Position numbers and translations under genes: made by a program
Part shown: piece by piece, positions 56,127-63,819 of the stretch
Layout: each line of letters opens with the position of its first letter
How positions within the stretch are numbered: the first letter of the stretch is position 1
Notes under the pieces: generated by a model
Seen by the model: the letters and a program-made list of their open reading frames with translations, nothing else
Told to the model about the DNA's origin: nothing
The model's database searches: none
Source: Streptomyces sp. 135
GTDB taxonomy: Bacteria > Actinomycetota > Actinomycetes > Streptomycetales > Streptomycetaceae
Assembly: GCF_020026305.1 (NCBI RefSeq)
Contig: NZ_CP075691.1
Span: 5,208,001 to 5,272,000 of the forward strand
Direction: 5' to 3'
Length of the DNA stretch: 64,000 nucleotides

Positions 56127-57095
56127 GTGTTCGCTGCAGAACGTCGCCAATTGATCCTCGAAATGGTGCGGGCCAACGGAGCGGTATCGCTCCGTGAGCT
56201 CGCCCGCGTCGTCCAGACCTCCGAAGTGACCGTACGGCGGGACGTGCGCGCGCTGGAGGCAGAAGGACTCCTCGACCGCCGGCATGGCGGTGCGGTATTG
56301 CCGGGCGGATTCACGCGGGAGTCCGGCTTTCCGCAGAAGTCACATCTCGCGACCGCCGAGAAGACGGCCATCGCCGATCTCGCGGCGGGTCTCGTCGAAG
56401 AGGGCGAAGCCATCGTCATCGGCGCCGGTACGACCACGCAGGAGCTGGCCCGACGGCTCGCGCGGGTCCCCCGCCTGACCGTCGTCACCAACTCCCTGCT
56501 GGTGGCACAGGCATTGGCCCACGCCAACCGCGTCGAAGTCGTCATGACCGGCGGCACCCTGCGCGGTTCCGACTACGCCCTGGTGGGCAGCGGCGCCGAG
56601 CAGTCCCTGCAAGGGCTGCGCGTGTCCCGCGCGTTCCTCTCGGGCAGTGGCCTGACCGCCGAGCGCGGCCTGTCCACGTCCAACATGCTCTCCGCGAGCG
56701 TGGACCGCGCCCTGGTCCAGGCGGCGGCCGAGGTCGTGGTCCTCGCCGACCACACCAAGCTCGGCACCGACACGATGTTCCAGACGGTGCCGACGGACGT
56801 CATCACCCGCCTGGTCACGGACGAACCCCCGGCGCACGACGACCGGGCCGCCACGGAACTCCAGGCACTGGCCGACCAGGGCGTGCGGATCGCGGTGACG
56901 GGCGGATCCGGGACCCCTGACGCCGGACCCGGCGTCGACTCCGTCCCCACGGGGCGCCAGCAGCGCCGGGACGTGCCCCTGCCGGGTCAGCGGCGCAACC
57001 ACGGGGCGGGTCCGGGTCAGCAGTTGCGCAACGCGCTCCTCGGGGAGCAGCCGGGGGAGCGGGCCGCGCGCGTCGCGGATCTGCGCCGCCGCTGA
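56127..57095 (+). CDS. DeoR-family transcriptional regulator
   Basis: A 322-residue regulator. The N-terminal helix-turn-helix is RRQLILEMVRANGAVSLREL and VVQTSEVTVRRDVRALEAEG, followed by RRHGGAVLPGG. The sugar-phosphate-sensing DeoRC domain has IVIGAGTTTQELARRLARVP, VVTNSLLVAQALAH, VVMTGGTLRGSDYALVGSGA and VVLADHTKLGTDTMF. About 65 extra low-complexity residues (Gly/Gln/Arg-rich) follow position 255. The GTG is 7 nt after TACTGT, a leaderless layout. It is a candidate regulator of the nucleoside palindromes, sensing (deoxy)ribose-5-phosphate, but no such palindrome precedes its own gene. Confidence 0.9.
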   Translation: MFAAERRQLILEMVRANGAVSLRELARVVQTSEVTVRRDVRALEAEGLLDRRHGGAVLPGGFTRESGFPQKSHLATAEKTAIADLAAGLVEEGEAIVIGAGTTTQELARRLARVPRLTVVTNSLLVAQALAHANRVEVVMTGGTLRGSDYALVGSGAEQSLQGLRVSRAFLSGSGLTAERGLSTSNMLSASVDRALVQAAAEVVVLADHTKLGTDTMFQTVPTDVITRLVTDEPPAHDDRAATELQALADQGVRIAVTGGSGTPDAGPGVDSVPTGRQQRRDVPLPGQRRNHGAGPGQQLRNALLGEQPGERAARVADLRRR

Positions 57096-57123
57096 GCGCC
57101 GGGCGGGGCCACGGCGGCGGTAC

Positions 57124-57741
57124 CTACGCCGCCGCGCACCCGTCGGCCTTCAGGCCCCGCAGGGTCAGCGTGAGCAGGCGGTCGGCCAACTCCGGATCGT
57201 CCGGGGTCTCTTCGGCCGCCAGCGAGATCGCGTTGGTCAGCTGCAGCAGGTCGGCGATGGAGACGTCGGGCCGCACGGCCCCCGCCTCCTGCGCGCGGGC
57301 GAGCAGGGCCGCGCCGGCCGCGCGCATGGGCTTGCTGCACCGCGCCAGGGCCGAAGTGTCGTCGTGCGACGCCGACATGAGGGCGCTGGAGAGACCGCGG
57401 TACTCACCCGCATGAGTGACGATGGCGCGCAGCCACGCCACCAGCGCCGAACAGGGCTTCGGGTCGTCGAGCAGGGCGTGGGAGCGCGCGAGCAGATCGC
57501 GCACGGCGTCCTCCCAGACCGCGCTCATCAGCGCGTGCCGGTTGGGGAAGTGCCGGTAGAGCGTGCCGATGCCGACGCCCGCGCGGCGCGCCACGTCCTC
57601 CAGTGACGTACCGGTGCCGTGCTCGGCGAAGGCCGCGCGGGCCTCCGCGAGCAGCCGGTCGTAGTTGCGGCGCGCGTCGGCACGCATGGCCCGCGCGGAC
57701 TGCTGCGCCGCTGTCGCCTGCTGGTCCATGCCGGTCGTCAT
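57124..57741 (-). CDS. TetR-family regulator
   Basis: A 205-residue repressor. The HTH is RLLAEARAAFAEHGTGTSLE, VARRAGVGIGTLYRHFPNRH. The ligand domain (DLLARSHALLDDPKPCSALV, MRAAGAALLARAQEAGAVRP) is of the common actinobacterial type that controls short-chain dehydrogenases or exporters. No such target gene is adjacent here, so it looks orphaned. Convergent with the DeoR gene (28-bp gap). No clear operator is seen in the 59-bp upstream gap. Confidence 0.9.
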   Translation of the reverse strand: MTTGMDQQATAAQQSARAMRADARRNYDRLLAEARAAFAEHGTGTSLEDVARRAGVGIGTLYRHFPNRHALMSAVWEDAVRDLLARSHALLDDPKPCSALVAWLRAIVTHAGEYRGLSSALMSASHDDTSALARCSKPMRAAGAALLARAQEAGAVRPDVSIADLLQLTNAISLAAEETPDDPELADRLLTLTLRGLKADGCAAA

Positions 57742-57800
57742 CCCCGCACCCTTCGTGAACGTACGCGTCCTTCAAGGATGCCACTGCCGGCAGGCCGCGA

Positions 57801-58004
57801 TCAGTGGCGGTCAGGCCTTCCCGCGCCGGTCTCCCCGCGGCCGAAGAAGGCGTCCAGCTCCGCTCGCGCCCTGCGTTCGCGCCGGTGCGGCGGCAGCCTG
57901 CCCCCACGCACCTCGCGGACCAGCCACAACACCAGGGGGTACGTGATGAAGGCGCCGACGAGCAGCCCGCTCAGCACCCCGGCGACCAGCTCCTCCATGA
58001 TCAC
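57801..58004 (-). CDS. Small single-helix membrane protein
   Basis: A 67-residue protein with one N-terminal helix (MEELVAGVLSGLLVGAFITYPLVLWLV) and a basic Arg-rich cytosolic tail. The GTG at 58004 overlaps the stop of the upstream gene (GTGA), indicating coupled translation and joint function. An ATG two codons later is another possible start. No known family recognised. Confidence 0.65.
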   Translation of the reverse strand: MIMEELVAGVLSGLLVGAFITYPLVLWLVREVRGGRLPPHRRERRARAELDAFFGRGETGAGRPDRH

Positions 58005-58861
58005 CAACTCACCTTCGTGCCGAGCGGCTTGGTGCCGTCGCCGCGGAAGCCGTCCCGGGCGGCGGCGATCATCGCGGTGGCGCCGTCCGGGACCGCCGCG
58101 CCGTAGCCGAGCAGCCGCCAGCGCGGGTCGACGGCCTCGCTCTCGTAGTACGGCACGGGGCCCGCCGCCGACGGCACCAGGAGCGGCGCGGGCTCGCGGG
58201 CGCAGCCGTGGCAGACGGTGACCTCTTCGGCGGCGCCCGCGATCACCGTGCGCGTCCGCCCGCGCTCGTGCAGCGGGTTGAACCAGCAGGGCGGGTCGGC
58301 CCGCAGCGGCCGCTCGGTCACCAGGGCCTCCAGCGCCCGCAGCCCGATGCGGCTGAACTCGACGGCCGCGACGAGCTCTCCGAGGGCGTACGCGGCGTCG
58401 TACGCGGGATCGGGGCCGAGCGGCCCGTCGCCCGCGGGCGGGAGCACGGAGTTGCTCGCCTGGATCGACGCCGTGGTGGCGGACGCGGCCAGCTCCGTAC
58501 GGAGTCCGGGGGGCAGCGCGCAGCTGTGGCGCAGTGCGGCGCCAAGGGCGGAGGCGTCGCTCAGCAGCCGTGCCCGCGGCTCGGCGTGCGGGCGCAGGGC
58601 CTCGGGGTCGCCGTGGGGGTCCGGCAGCGGGGCGCGCCAGTCGGGGGCAGGCAGCGGCAGGGCGAAGGTGTAGGGGCGGCGGCGGCCCAGCGGCAGCCGG
58701 GTGAAGCGGCGCAACAGCGCCACCGAGAGGCCCGCGGCCAGCCCCAGGACGAGCCCCGCCTCGTAGCGCTGTCCGGCGTCGGCGGCTGCCGCGAGCCAGA
58801 AGGTGCCGGTGCTGACGCTTGCGGCGGCCGCCAGCGCCAGTAAGTCCCCTGTACGTGTCAC
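58001..58861 (-). CDS. Two-helix membrane-anchored protein of unknown function
   Basis: A 286-residue protein. Two helices near the N-terminus (LLALAAAASVSTGTFWLAAA, EAGLVLGLAAGLSVALLRRF) anchor it. The C-terminal soluble part contains PPCWFNPLHERGRTRTVIAG and EVTVCHGCAREPAPLLVPSA, with a C-x2-C pair and His that could bind zinc. It ends with a C-terminal region (YYESEAVDPRWRLLGYGAAV). I recognise no named domain; similar actinobacterial proteins are hypothetical. The GTG at 58861 follows GGGGGG. It is translationally coupled to the small membrane protein behind it, and the 186-bp region upstream shows no gene. Confidence 0.7.
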   Translation of the reverse strand: MTRTGDLLALAAAASVSTGTFWLAAAADAGQRYEAGLVLGLAAGLSVALLRRFTRLPLGRRRPYTFALPLPAPDWRAPLPDPHGDPEALRPHAEPRARLLSDASALGAALRHSCALPPGLRTELAASATTASIQASNSVLPPAGDGPLGPDPAYDAAYALGELVAAVEFSRIGLRALEALVTERPLRADPPCWFNPLHERGRTRTVIAGAAEEVTVCHGCAREPAPLLVPSAAGPVPYYESEAVDPRWRLLGYGAAVPDGATAMIAAARDGFRGDGTKPLGTKVSW

Positions 58862-59047
58862 TGAAGCCCCCCGTGGTCTTCGGCTCTGCACGGGGAAGGA
58901 CGTGGGGTGGTGGCGCGGTGGTTGCGGGGCCGCCCCGCGTCCTGGCCCGGCGTTGTCACGGCTCCGCCGAGTCCGTCCTCACGCGCCGGACGGGGTTGGT
59001 ATACCCGCGGGGCCGGGGGCGGTATGCGCGCTGCCCGGTCGCCGGCG

Positions 59048-60286
59048 CTACGGCACGGGCGGCAGCCAAGCGGAAGCTAGGACGAGCGTCGCGGGAACAG
59101 GAGTGCCGACGGCGGTGAGAAGCCCATGGGGAGCCGGGCCCGTCACCCCCCTGAAGTTCACCGCGCCGCCGGCAAACACCGCTCCGTTGAAGTGGACGGC
59201 GCCGCCGGAGAACACCGCGTCGCGGAAGTGCACCGTACCGCCGGAGAAAGCCGCTCCGCGGAAGTGCACCGTGCCGCCCGCGAACATCGCGTCGCTGAAG
59301 TTGACCGTGCCGTCGCCGAAGACCGCGTCGCTGAAGTGCACTGTGCCGCCGGAGAGCAGCGCGTCGCCGAAGTTCACGGTGCCACCGGAGAACGCCGCTC
59401 CGGTGAAGTAGACCGCGCCGCCGGAGAACGCCGCTCCGCGGAAGTGCACCGTACCGCCCGGGAAGGCCGCCCCGCTGAAGTGGACCGCGCCGCCCGAGAA
59501 CACCGCGTCGTCGAAGTGCACGGCGCCACCGCGGAACACCGCACGACTGAAGTTCACCGCACCGCTGGAGAACACCGCCCCGCGGAAGTTCACCGCCCCC
59601 TCGGAGAACACCGCCTCGCTGAAGTCCAGATCGCCGTCGATGGTGACGCCGGTGAGGTCGAGGTCGCAGCCCTGCCAGGAGCGGTGGGTTCCCCGGGGGC
59701 GTCGGTAGTGATCGCCGATGAGACGCAGGATCGTGTGCCGGACCTTGCGAAAGGCCAGGTAGCGGTGGTGCTCCTCCTGGTGGGCCGGGTCGCTGCCGGG
59801 GTCGGGGGTGAAGGGGAGCTGGAGGTAGGCGCACAGGACGTCGACGCAGGTCTGGCGCAGGTCCTGGGTGGGGGCGTCGTCGGCGAGGCCGGCCAGGGCG
59901 TGGACGCCTCCGAGCCGGACCGCGGGTGAGTCGGACCCGAGTTTGTCGACGGCTTGGGAGAAGCGCTCGGTGTGCAGCCGGGTGGCTTCGCGGTGGGCGC
60001 CGGCCTCATCGACGCGCTGGCGGCGGTAGGCGACGACCAGGGCGACGAGCGCGCCGGCCCCGGCGGCCACTCCGAAGGACAGTTTGACCAGGTCGAAAAG
60101 TGTCCTGGCGTCCAACTCGGCGGTGGAGTCGATCTCCTCGAAATCCAGCAGCACCACCAGCCCGTAGAAGATGCCGCCCGCGACCAGGACCGCGGCGGCG
60201 AAGGCGAGTGTCAGCGCCCTGCCTATCCGCCACAACCGTAACTCCCGGTCGTTCGGCGCGGCAGGCGGCCTTCGCTTGGCTGTCAT
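59048..60286 (-). CDS. Pentapeptide-like repeat membrane protein
   Basis: A 412-residue protein with two N-terminal helices (LTLAFAAAVLVAGGIFYGLV, LSFGVAAGAGALVALVVAYR) and a helical domain of about 130 residues (ERFSQAVDKLGSDSPAVRLG, HALAGLADDAPTQDLRQTCV). About 13 units of a 12-residue repeat follow, with the pattern (D/N/H)F-x-x-A-x-F-x-x-G-x-V, for example HFRGAAFSGGAV. The repeats should form a right-handed beta-helix. This is a common Streptomyces architecture of unknown role. The ATG at 60286 is preferred over an upstream extension. DNA of the repeat region is itself a 36-bp tandem array. Confidence 0.85.
   Translation of the reverse strand: MTAKRRPPAAPNDRELRLWRIGRALTLAFAAAVLVAGGIFYGLVVLLDFEEIDSTAELDARTLFDLVKLSFGVAAGAGALVALVVAYRRQRVDEAGAHREATRLHTERFSQAVDKLGSDSPAVRLGGVHALAGLADDAPTQDLRQTCVDVLCAYLQLPFTPDPGSDPAHQEEHHRYLAFRKVRHTILRLIGDHYRRPRGTHRSWQGCDLDLTGVTIDGDLDFSEAVFSEGAVNFRGAVFSSGAVNFSRAVFRGGAVHFDDAVFSGGAVHFSGAAFPGGTVHFRGAAFSGGAVYFTGAAFSGGTVNFGDALLSGGTVHFSDAVFGDGTVNFSDAMFAGGTVHFRGAAFSGGTVHFRDAVFSGGAVHFNGAVFAGGAVNFRGVTGPAPHGLLTAVGTPVPATLVLASAWLPPVP
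59138..59627. repeat. 36-bp tandem repeat array encoding the beta-helix
   Basis: About 13 imperfect 36-bp units encode the 12-residue repeats. Units share a core such as TTCACCGCGCC or GCCGCCGGAGAA on the plus strand and differ mainly at two residues per turn. Approximate limits. Confidence 0.8.
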
Positions 60287-60337
60287 GACGATGGAGACCG
60301 GGCGCGACGGCCGGCGGTTGCGTGCCCGGCCACGCAC

Positions 60338-60372
60338 GCCGGGCCGGGCTGGAGTGTCCAGCCCGGCCCGGC
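60338..60372. terminator. Terminator after accA2
   Basis: A perfect 16-bp stem (60338-60353 with 60357-60372, containing CCGGGCTGGA/TCCAGCCCGG) with a 3-nt loop lies 20 bp beyond the accA2 stop, on its downstream side. Confidence 0.85.
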
Positions 60373-60392
60373 ACATGCGGCACCTTCGTGCG

Positions 60393-62168
60393 TCAGTCCT
60401 TGATCTCGCAGATCACCGCGCCGGAGGTCAGGCTCGCGCCCACCTCCGCCGTGAGGCCCTTGATCGTGCCCGAGCGGTGCGCGTTCAGGGGCTGCTCCAT
60501 CTTCATCGCCTCAAGGACGACGACCAGGTCGCCCTCCTTCACCTCCTGGCCCTCCTCGACCGCGATCTTGACGATCGTGCCCTGCATGGGCGAGGCGAGG
60601 GTGTCACCGGAGGCGGTCGGGCCGGACTTCTTGGCCGCGCGGCGCTTGGGGCGGGCGCCGCCCGCCGCCGCGGTGCGCGCGATCGTCATGCCGAGGGAGG
60701 AGGGGAGCGAGACCTCCAGGCGCTTGCCGCCGACCTCGACGACGACCGTCTCGCGGCCCGGCTCCTCCTCGGCCTCGGCGTCCGTGGCGGGCGCGGCGAA
60801 GGCCGGGATCTCGTTGACGAACTCGGTCTCGATCCAGCGGGTGTGGACCGTGAACGGGTCGCCGGAGCCGGTCAGTTCGGGCGCGAACGCCGGGTCCTGG
60901 ACGACGGCGCGGTGGAAGGGGATGGCGGTGGCCATGCCCTCCACGGTGAACTCCGCGAGGGCGCGGGCGGCACGCTGGAGCGCCTGCTCGCGCGTCGCGC
61001 CGGTCACGATCAGCTTGGCGAGGAGCGAGTCCCAGGCCGGGCCGATGACCGAGCCGGACTCGACACCCGCGTCCAGGCGGACACCGGGACCGGAGGGGGT
61101 CTCGAACTTCGTCACCGTGCCGGGCGCGGGCAGGAAGTTGCGGCCCGGGTCCTCGCCGTTGATGCGGAACTCGAAGGAGTGGCCGCGCAGTTCGGGGTCG
61201 CCGTAACCCAGCTCCTCGCCGTCGGCGATGCGGAACATCTCGCGGACCAGGTCGATGCCGGCGACCTCCTCGGTGACCGGGTGCTCCACCTGGAGGCGGG
61301 TGTTGACCTCCAGGAAGGAGATCGTGCCGTCCACTCCGACGAGGAACTCGACGGTGCCCGCGCCGACGTAGCCGGCCTCCTTGAGGATCGCCTTGGACGA
61401 GGCGTACAACTCCGCGACCTGCGCCTCGGAGAGGAACGGCGCCGGGGCCTCCTCGACCAGCTTCTGGTGGCGGCGCTGGAGCGAGCAGTCACGGGTGGAG
61501 ACGACGACCACGTTGCCGTGCTTGTCGGCCAGGCACTGGGTCTCCACGTGCCGCGGCTTGTCGAGGTAACGCTCCACGAAGCACTCGCCGCGCCCGAAGG
61601 CCGCCACGGCCTCGCGCACCGCCGAGTCGTACAGCTCCGGGACCTCTTCGAGGGTGCGGGCGACCTTCAGGCCGCGTCCGCCACCGCCGAAGGCGGCCTT
61701 GATGGCGATGGGCAGCCCGTGCTCCTCGGCGAAGGCGACGACCTCGTCGGCGCCGGAGACCGGGTCGGGGGTGCCCGCGACGAGCGGGGCACCGGCGCGC
61801 TGCGCGATGTGCCGCGCGGCGACCTTGTCACCCAGGTCGCGGATGGCCTGCGGCGGCGGGCCGATCCAGTTCAGGCCCGCGTCGATGACGGCCTGCGCGA
61901 AGTCGGCGTTCTCCGAAAGGAAGCCGTAACCGGGGTGGATCGCGTCCGCCCCCGAGTCCTTGGCCGCCGCCAGCACCTTGGAGATGTCCAGGTAGCTGGT
62001 GGCCGGAGTGTCACCGCCCAGCGCGAACGCCTCATCGGCCGCCCGGACGTGCAGAGCGTCCCGGTCGGGGTCTGCGTAGACGGCTACGCTCGCGATCCCT
62101 GCATCCCGGCATGCCCGAGCAACGCGGACAGCGATTTCGCCACGGTTGGCGATGAGCACCTTGCGCAC
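60393..62168 (-). CDS. accA2: Acyl-CoA carboxylase biotinylated alpha subunit (AccA2-type)
   Basis: A 591-residue protein with the biotin carboxylase domain (RKVLIANRGEIAVRVARACR, KAAFGGGGRGLKVARTLEEV, RDCSLQRRHQKLVEEAPAPF, FLEVNTRLQVEHPVTEEVAG). A BCCP domain follows at the C-terminus with the biotin site VVLEAMKMEQPLNAH. It supplies carboxybiotin to the acetyl- and propionyl-CoA carboxyltransferase beta subunits, making malonyl- and methylmalonyl-CoA. The GTG at 62168 follows GGAGGG. The PccE/AccE-type epsilon subunit at the right edge belongs to the same complex. The 357-bp gap upstream holds its promoter. Confidence 0.96.
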   Translation of the reverse strand: MRKVLIANRGEIAVRVARACRDAGIASVAVYADPDRDALHVRAADEAFALGGDTPATSYLDISKVLAAAKDSGADAIHPGYGFLSENADFAQAVIDAGLNWIGPPPQAIRDLGDKVAARHIAQRAGAPLVAGTPDPVSGADEVVAFAEEHGLPIAIKAAFGGGGRGLKVARTLEEVPELYDSAVREAVAAFGRGECFVERYLDKPRHVETQCLADKHGNVVVVSTRDCSLQRRHQKLVEEAPAPFLSEAQVAELYASSKAILKEAGYVGAGTVEFLVGVDGTISFLEVNTRLQVEHPVTEEVAGIDLVREMFRIADGEELGYGDPELRGHSFEFRINGEDPGRNFLPAPGTVTKFETPSGPGVRLDAGVESGSVIGPAWDSLLAKLIVTGATREQALQRAARALAEFTVEGMATAIPFHRAVVQDPAFAPELTGSGDPFTVHTRWIETEFVNEIPAFAAPATDAEAEEEPGRETVVVEVGGKRLEVSLPSSLGMTIARTAAAGGARPKRRAAKKSGPTASGDTLASPMQGTIVKIAVEEGQEVKEGDLVVVLEAMKMEQPLNAHRSGTIKGLTAEVGASLTSGAVICEIKD

Positions 62169-62525
62169 GATGGCTCCCTCCTTGAAACAAGCCGAGTTTA
62201 GGGACTGCCGACACGGCCTTACGACCCGTCCCCAAGGGTGAGCTTGCCCACACGGAGTGTGATGCGAGGTCCCCTCGTCCCGCGAAAACCCTTGTCGTAC
62301 CACGGTACGCAGGGTTCCTCCACGGCAGCGTAGCCGCACGGTGTGGTCAAGGTCTCTGTGAAGCCGCGCTGCGGCAGGGCCGCTTTCTTTGTGGAGTCCC
62401 TACGAATGGCCCAATGATTCTTTGCCTGCCGCGCAGCCCTTGTCCCGAGGTTTACCCATTAGTAGCGTTCGCGATGGCTCGACGTACCAGGGGTAACAGC
62501 GGGAGCGGAAAGAGGGTGGGGCGCC
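62169..62525. promoter_or_regulatory. Divergent gap between accA2 and the membrane protein, with one palindrome
   Basis: No gene is visible in this 357-bp region. It contains CGTACC-AC-GGTACG (62296-62309, perfect 6-bp arms), a possible operator for accA2, and some A/T-richer promoter-like stretches. No riboswitch could be recognised. Confidence 0.4.
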
Positions 62526-62972
62526 GTGGCGCGCAGACCGGTGGCCTGGGTGGGCGCGATCGTTCTCCTCGCGGAGGCGGTCGGCATCGCGCTGCTCAAC
62601 TGGTTCCTCGGCCTGGTCGTCGAGAACCAGGGCATGTCGCTGGCCGGCCTCGATCCGCACGCGATGACCGTCTCGACGTGGATCGGCGGAGCCCTCTTCG
62701 GCGGCTACCTCGCGCTGTGCGGCGTCATCCTGGCCCTCGCGGGCGCCCGGGACCGCGCCCCGGGCCGCTTCGGGAGGCTGCTGCTGATCAGCTGCGCCGT
62801 CGTGCACGGCGTCCTCGGCGCCTTCTGCGTCGGCCTGGTGGGCTGGCCGGCGTTCGCCTTCATGATGGCCGTGCTCGGCCTGATCGTCCTCACGCTGGTG
62901 GCGTACGAGAAGCGGGCGCGCGAGGGCGGTGCCCCGGCGCCCGCGGCAGGCCCTACGCCCACAACTCCGTGA
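62526..62972 (+). CDS. Four-helix membrane protein
   Basis: A 148-residue hydrophobic protein starting at GTG, with four helices (WVGAIVLLAEAVGIALLNWF, GGALFGGYLALCGVILALAG, LLLISCAVVHGVLGAFCVGL, MAVLGLIVLTLVAYEKRARE). The function is unknown; it is a conserved neighbour of maf and accA2 in actinomycetes. The 3' end overlaps the convergent maf gene by 20 bp. Confidence 0.82.
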   Translation: MARRPVAWVGAIVLLAEAVGIALLNWFLGLVVENQGMSLAGLDPHAMTVSTWIGGALFGGYLALCGVILALAGARDRAPGRFGRLLLISCAVVHGVLGAFCVGLVGWPAFAFMMAVLGLIVLTLVAYEKRAREGGAPAPAAGPTPTTP

Positions 62973-63561
62973 TGCCGACGCCCAGTTGGCCGAGCAGGCG
63001 GCGCAGCAGCGGCAGCGAGAGGCCGATGACGTTGCCGTGGTCGCCCTCGATGCCGTCGATGAACGGCGCCGAGCGGCCGTCCAGCGTGAAGGCGCCCGCC
63101 ACGTGCAGCGGTTCGCCGCTCGCGACGTACGCGGCGACCTCCTCGTCGGAGGGCTCACCGAAGCGGACCACGGTCGAGGCCGTCCCCGACGCGTACGTCC
63201 CGGAAACGGTGTCGTAGACGCAGTGCCCCGTCTGGAGGACGCCCGCGCGGCCGCGCATGGCCTTCCAGCGGGCGGTCGCCTCCTCGGCGTCGGCGGGCTT
63301 GCCGAGCGCCTTGCCGTCCAGCTCCAGGACCGAGTCGCAGCCGATGACCAGGGCGCCCTTGACCTCGGGCCGCGCGGCGACGACGGAGGCCTTGGCCTCG
63401 GCCAGGGCGAGGGCGAGCTCGGCGGGGGTCGGCGCGGAGACCTTGTCCTCGTCGACGCCGCTGACGATCACCTCGGGGGCGAGGCCCGCCTGCCGGAGCA
63501 GGCCGAGACGGGCGGGGGACTGCGAGGCGAGCACGAGACGGCGGCGTGGCTGATCACTCAT
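62953..63561 (-). CDS. maf: Maf-family nucleoside triphosphate pyrophosphatase
   Basis: A 202-residue cytosolic enzyme that hydrolyses dTTP/UTP or modified nucleotides to monophosphates. Motifs: RRRLVLASQSPARLGLLRQA (P-loop S-x-SPRR region), VIVSGVDEDKV, VIGCDSVLELDGKALGKPAD (catalytic Asp) and AGAFTLDGRSAPFIDGIEGD, HGNVIGLSLPLLRRLL. The ATG at 63561 is 43 bp after mmpB in the same direction, and the accE-mmpB-maf order is typical of Streptomyces. Confidence 0.93.
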   Translation of the reverse strand: MSDQPRRRLVLASQSPARLGLLRQAGLAPEVIVSGVDEDKVSAPTPAELALALAEAKASVVAARPEVKGALVIGCDSVLELDGKALGKPADAEEATARWKAMRGRAGVLQTGHCVYDTVSGTYASGTASTVVRFGEPSDEEVAAYVASGEPLHVAGAFTLDGRSAPFIDGIEGDHGNVIGLSLPLLRRLLGQLGVGITELWA

Positions 63562-63604
63562 GCCGGTCAGGGTAGCGAGCACCCCGACGCCGCGGGTGAG
63601 GCGC

Positions 63605-63733
63605 TCAGTGGATGCCGAGCACGAACATCGCGACGACCATGGCCAGGGCGAGGACGAAGCCCGCACGGCGCATCTTCGCCTGCATGTCCCGCATGTCCTT
63701 GGGCGGGTTGTTCTCCGGGTCCGACCACAGCAT
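63605..63733 (-). CDS. mmpB: Small morphogenic membrane protein MmpB
   Basis: A 42-residue protein with one C-terminal helix: acidic/Pro start MLWSDPENNPPKDMRDMQAK, then MRRAGFVLALAMVVAMFVLG and the end IH. It matches the proteins named MmpB in Streptomyces and lies, as expected, between the carboxylase epsilon subunit gene and maf. The molecular role is unknown to me beyond a link to morphology in the name. Confidence 0.85.
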   Translation of the reverse strand: MLWSDPENNPPKDMRDMQAKMRRAGFVLALAMVVAMFVLGIH

Positions 63734-63768
63734 GCCTTCGATACTGCGGCCGGGCGGGCCGGGGCGCC

Positions 63769-63784
63769 TGAGTACGCGTACTCA
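63769..63784. promoter_or_regulatory. 16-bp perfect palindrome before mmpB
   Basis: TGAGTACGCGTACTCA is a perfect uninterrupted palindrome in the accE-mmpB gap, 36 bp before the mmpB ATG. It is a strong candidate operator of an unknown regulator and the promoter of mmpB-maf. Confidence 0.6.
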
Positions 63785-63819
63785 ACTTCCCCGGCCCGGT
63801 GCGTCCGGCCGGGCTGCGT

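Noticed and set aside
59138..59627. Possible CRISPR or satellite array of 36-bp units
   Set aside because: There are no unique spacers between units, and the array encodes a regular protein repeat.
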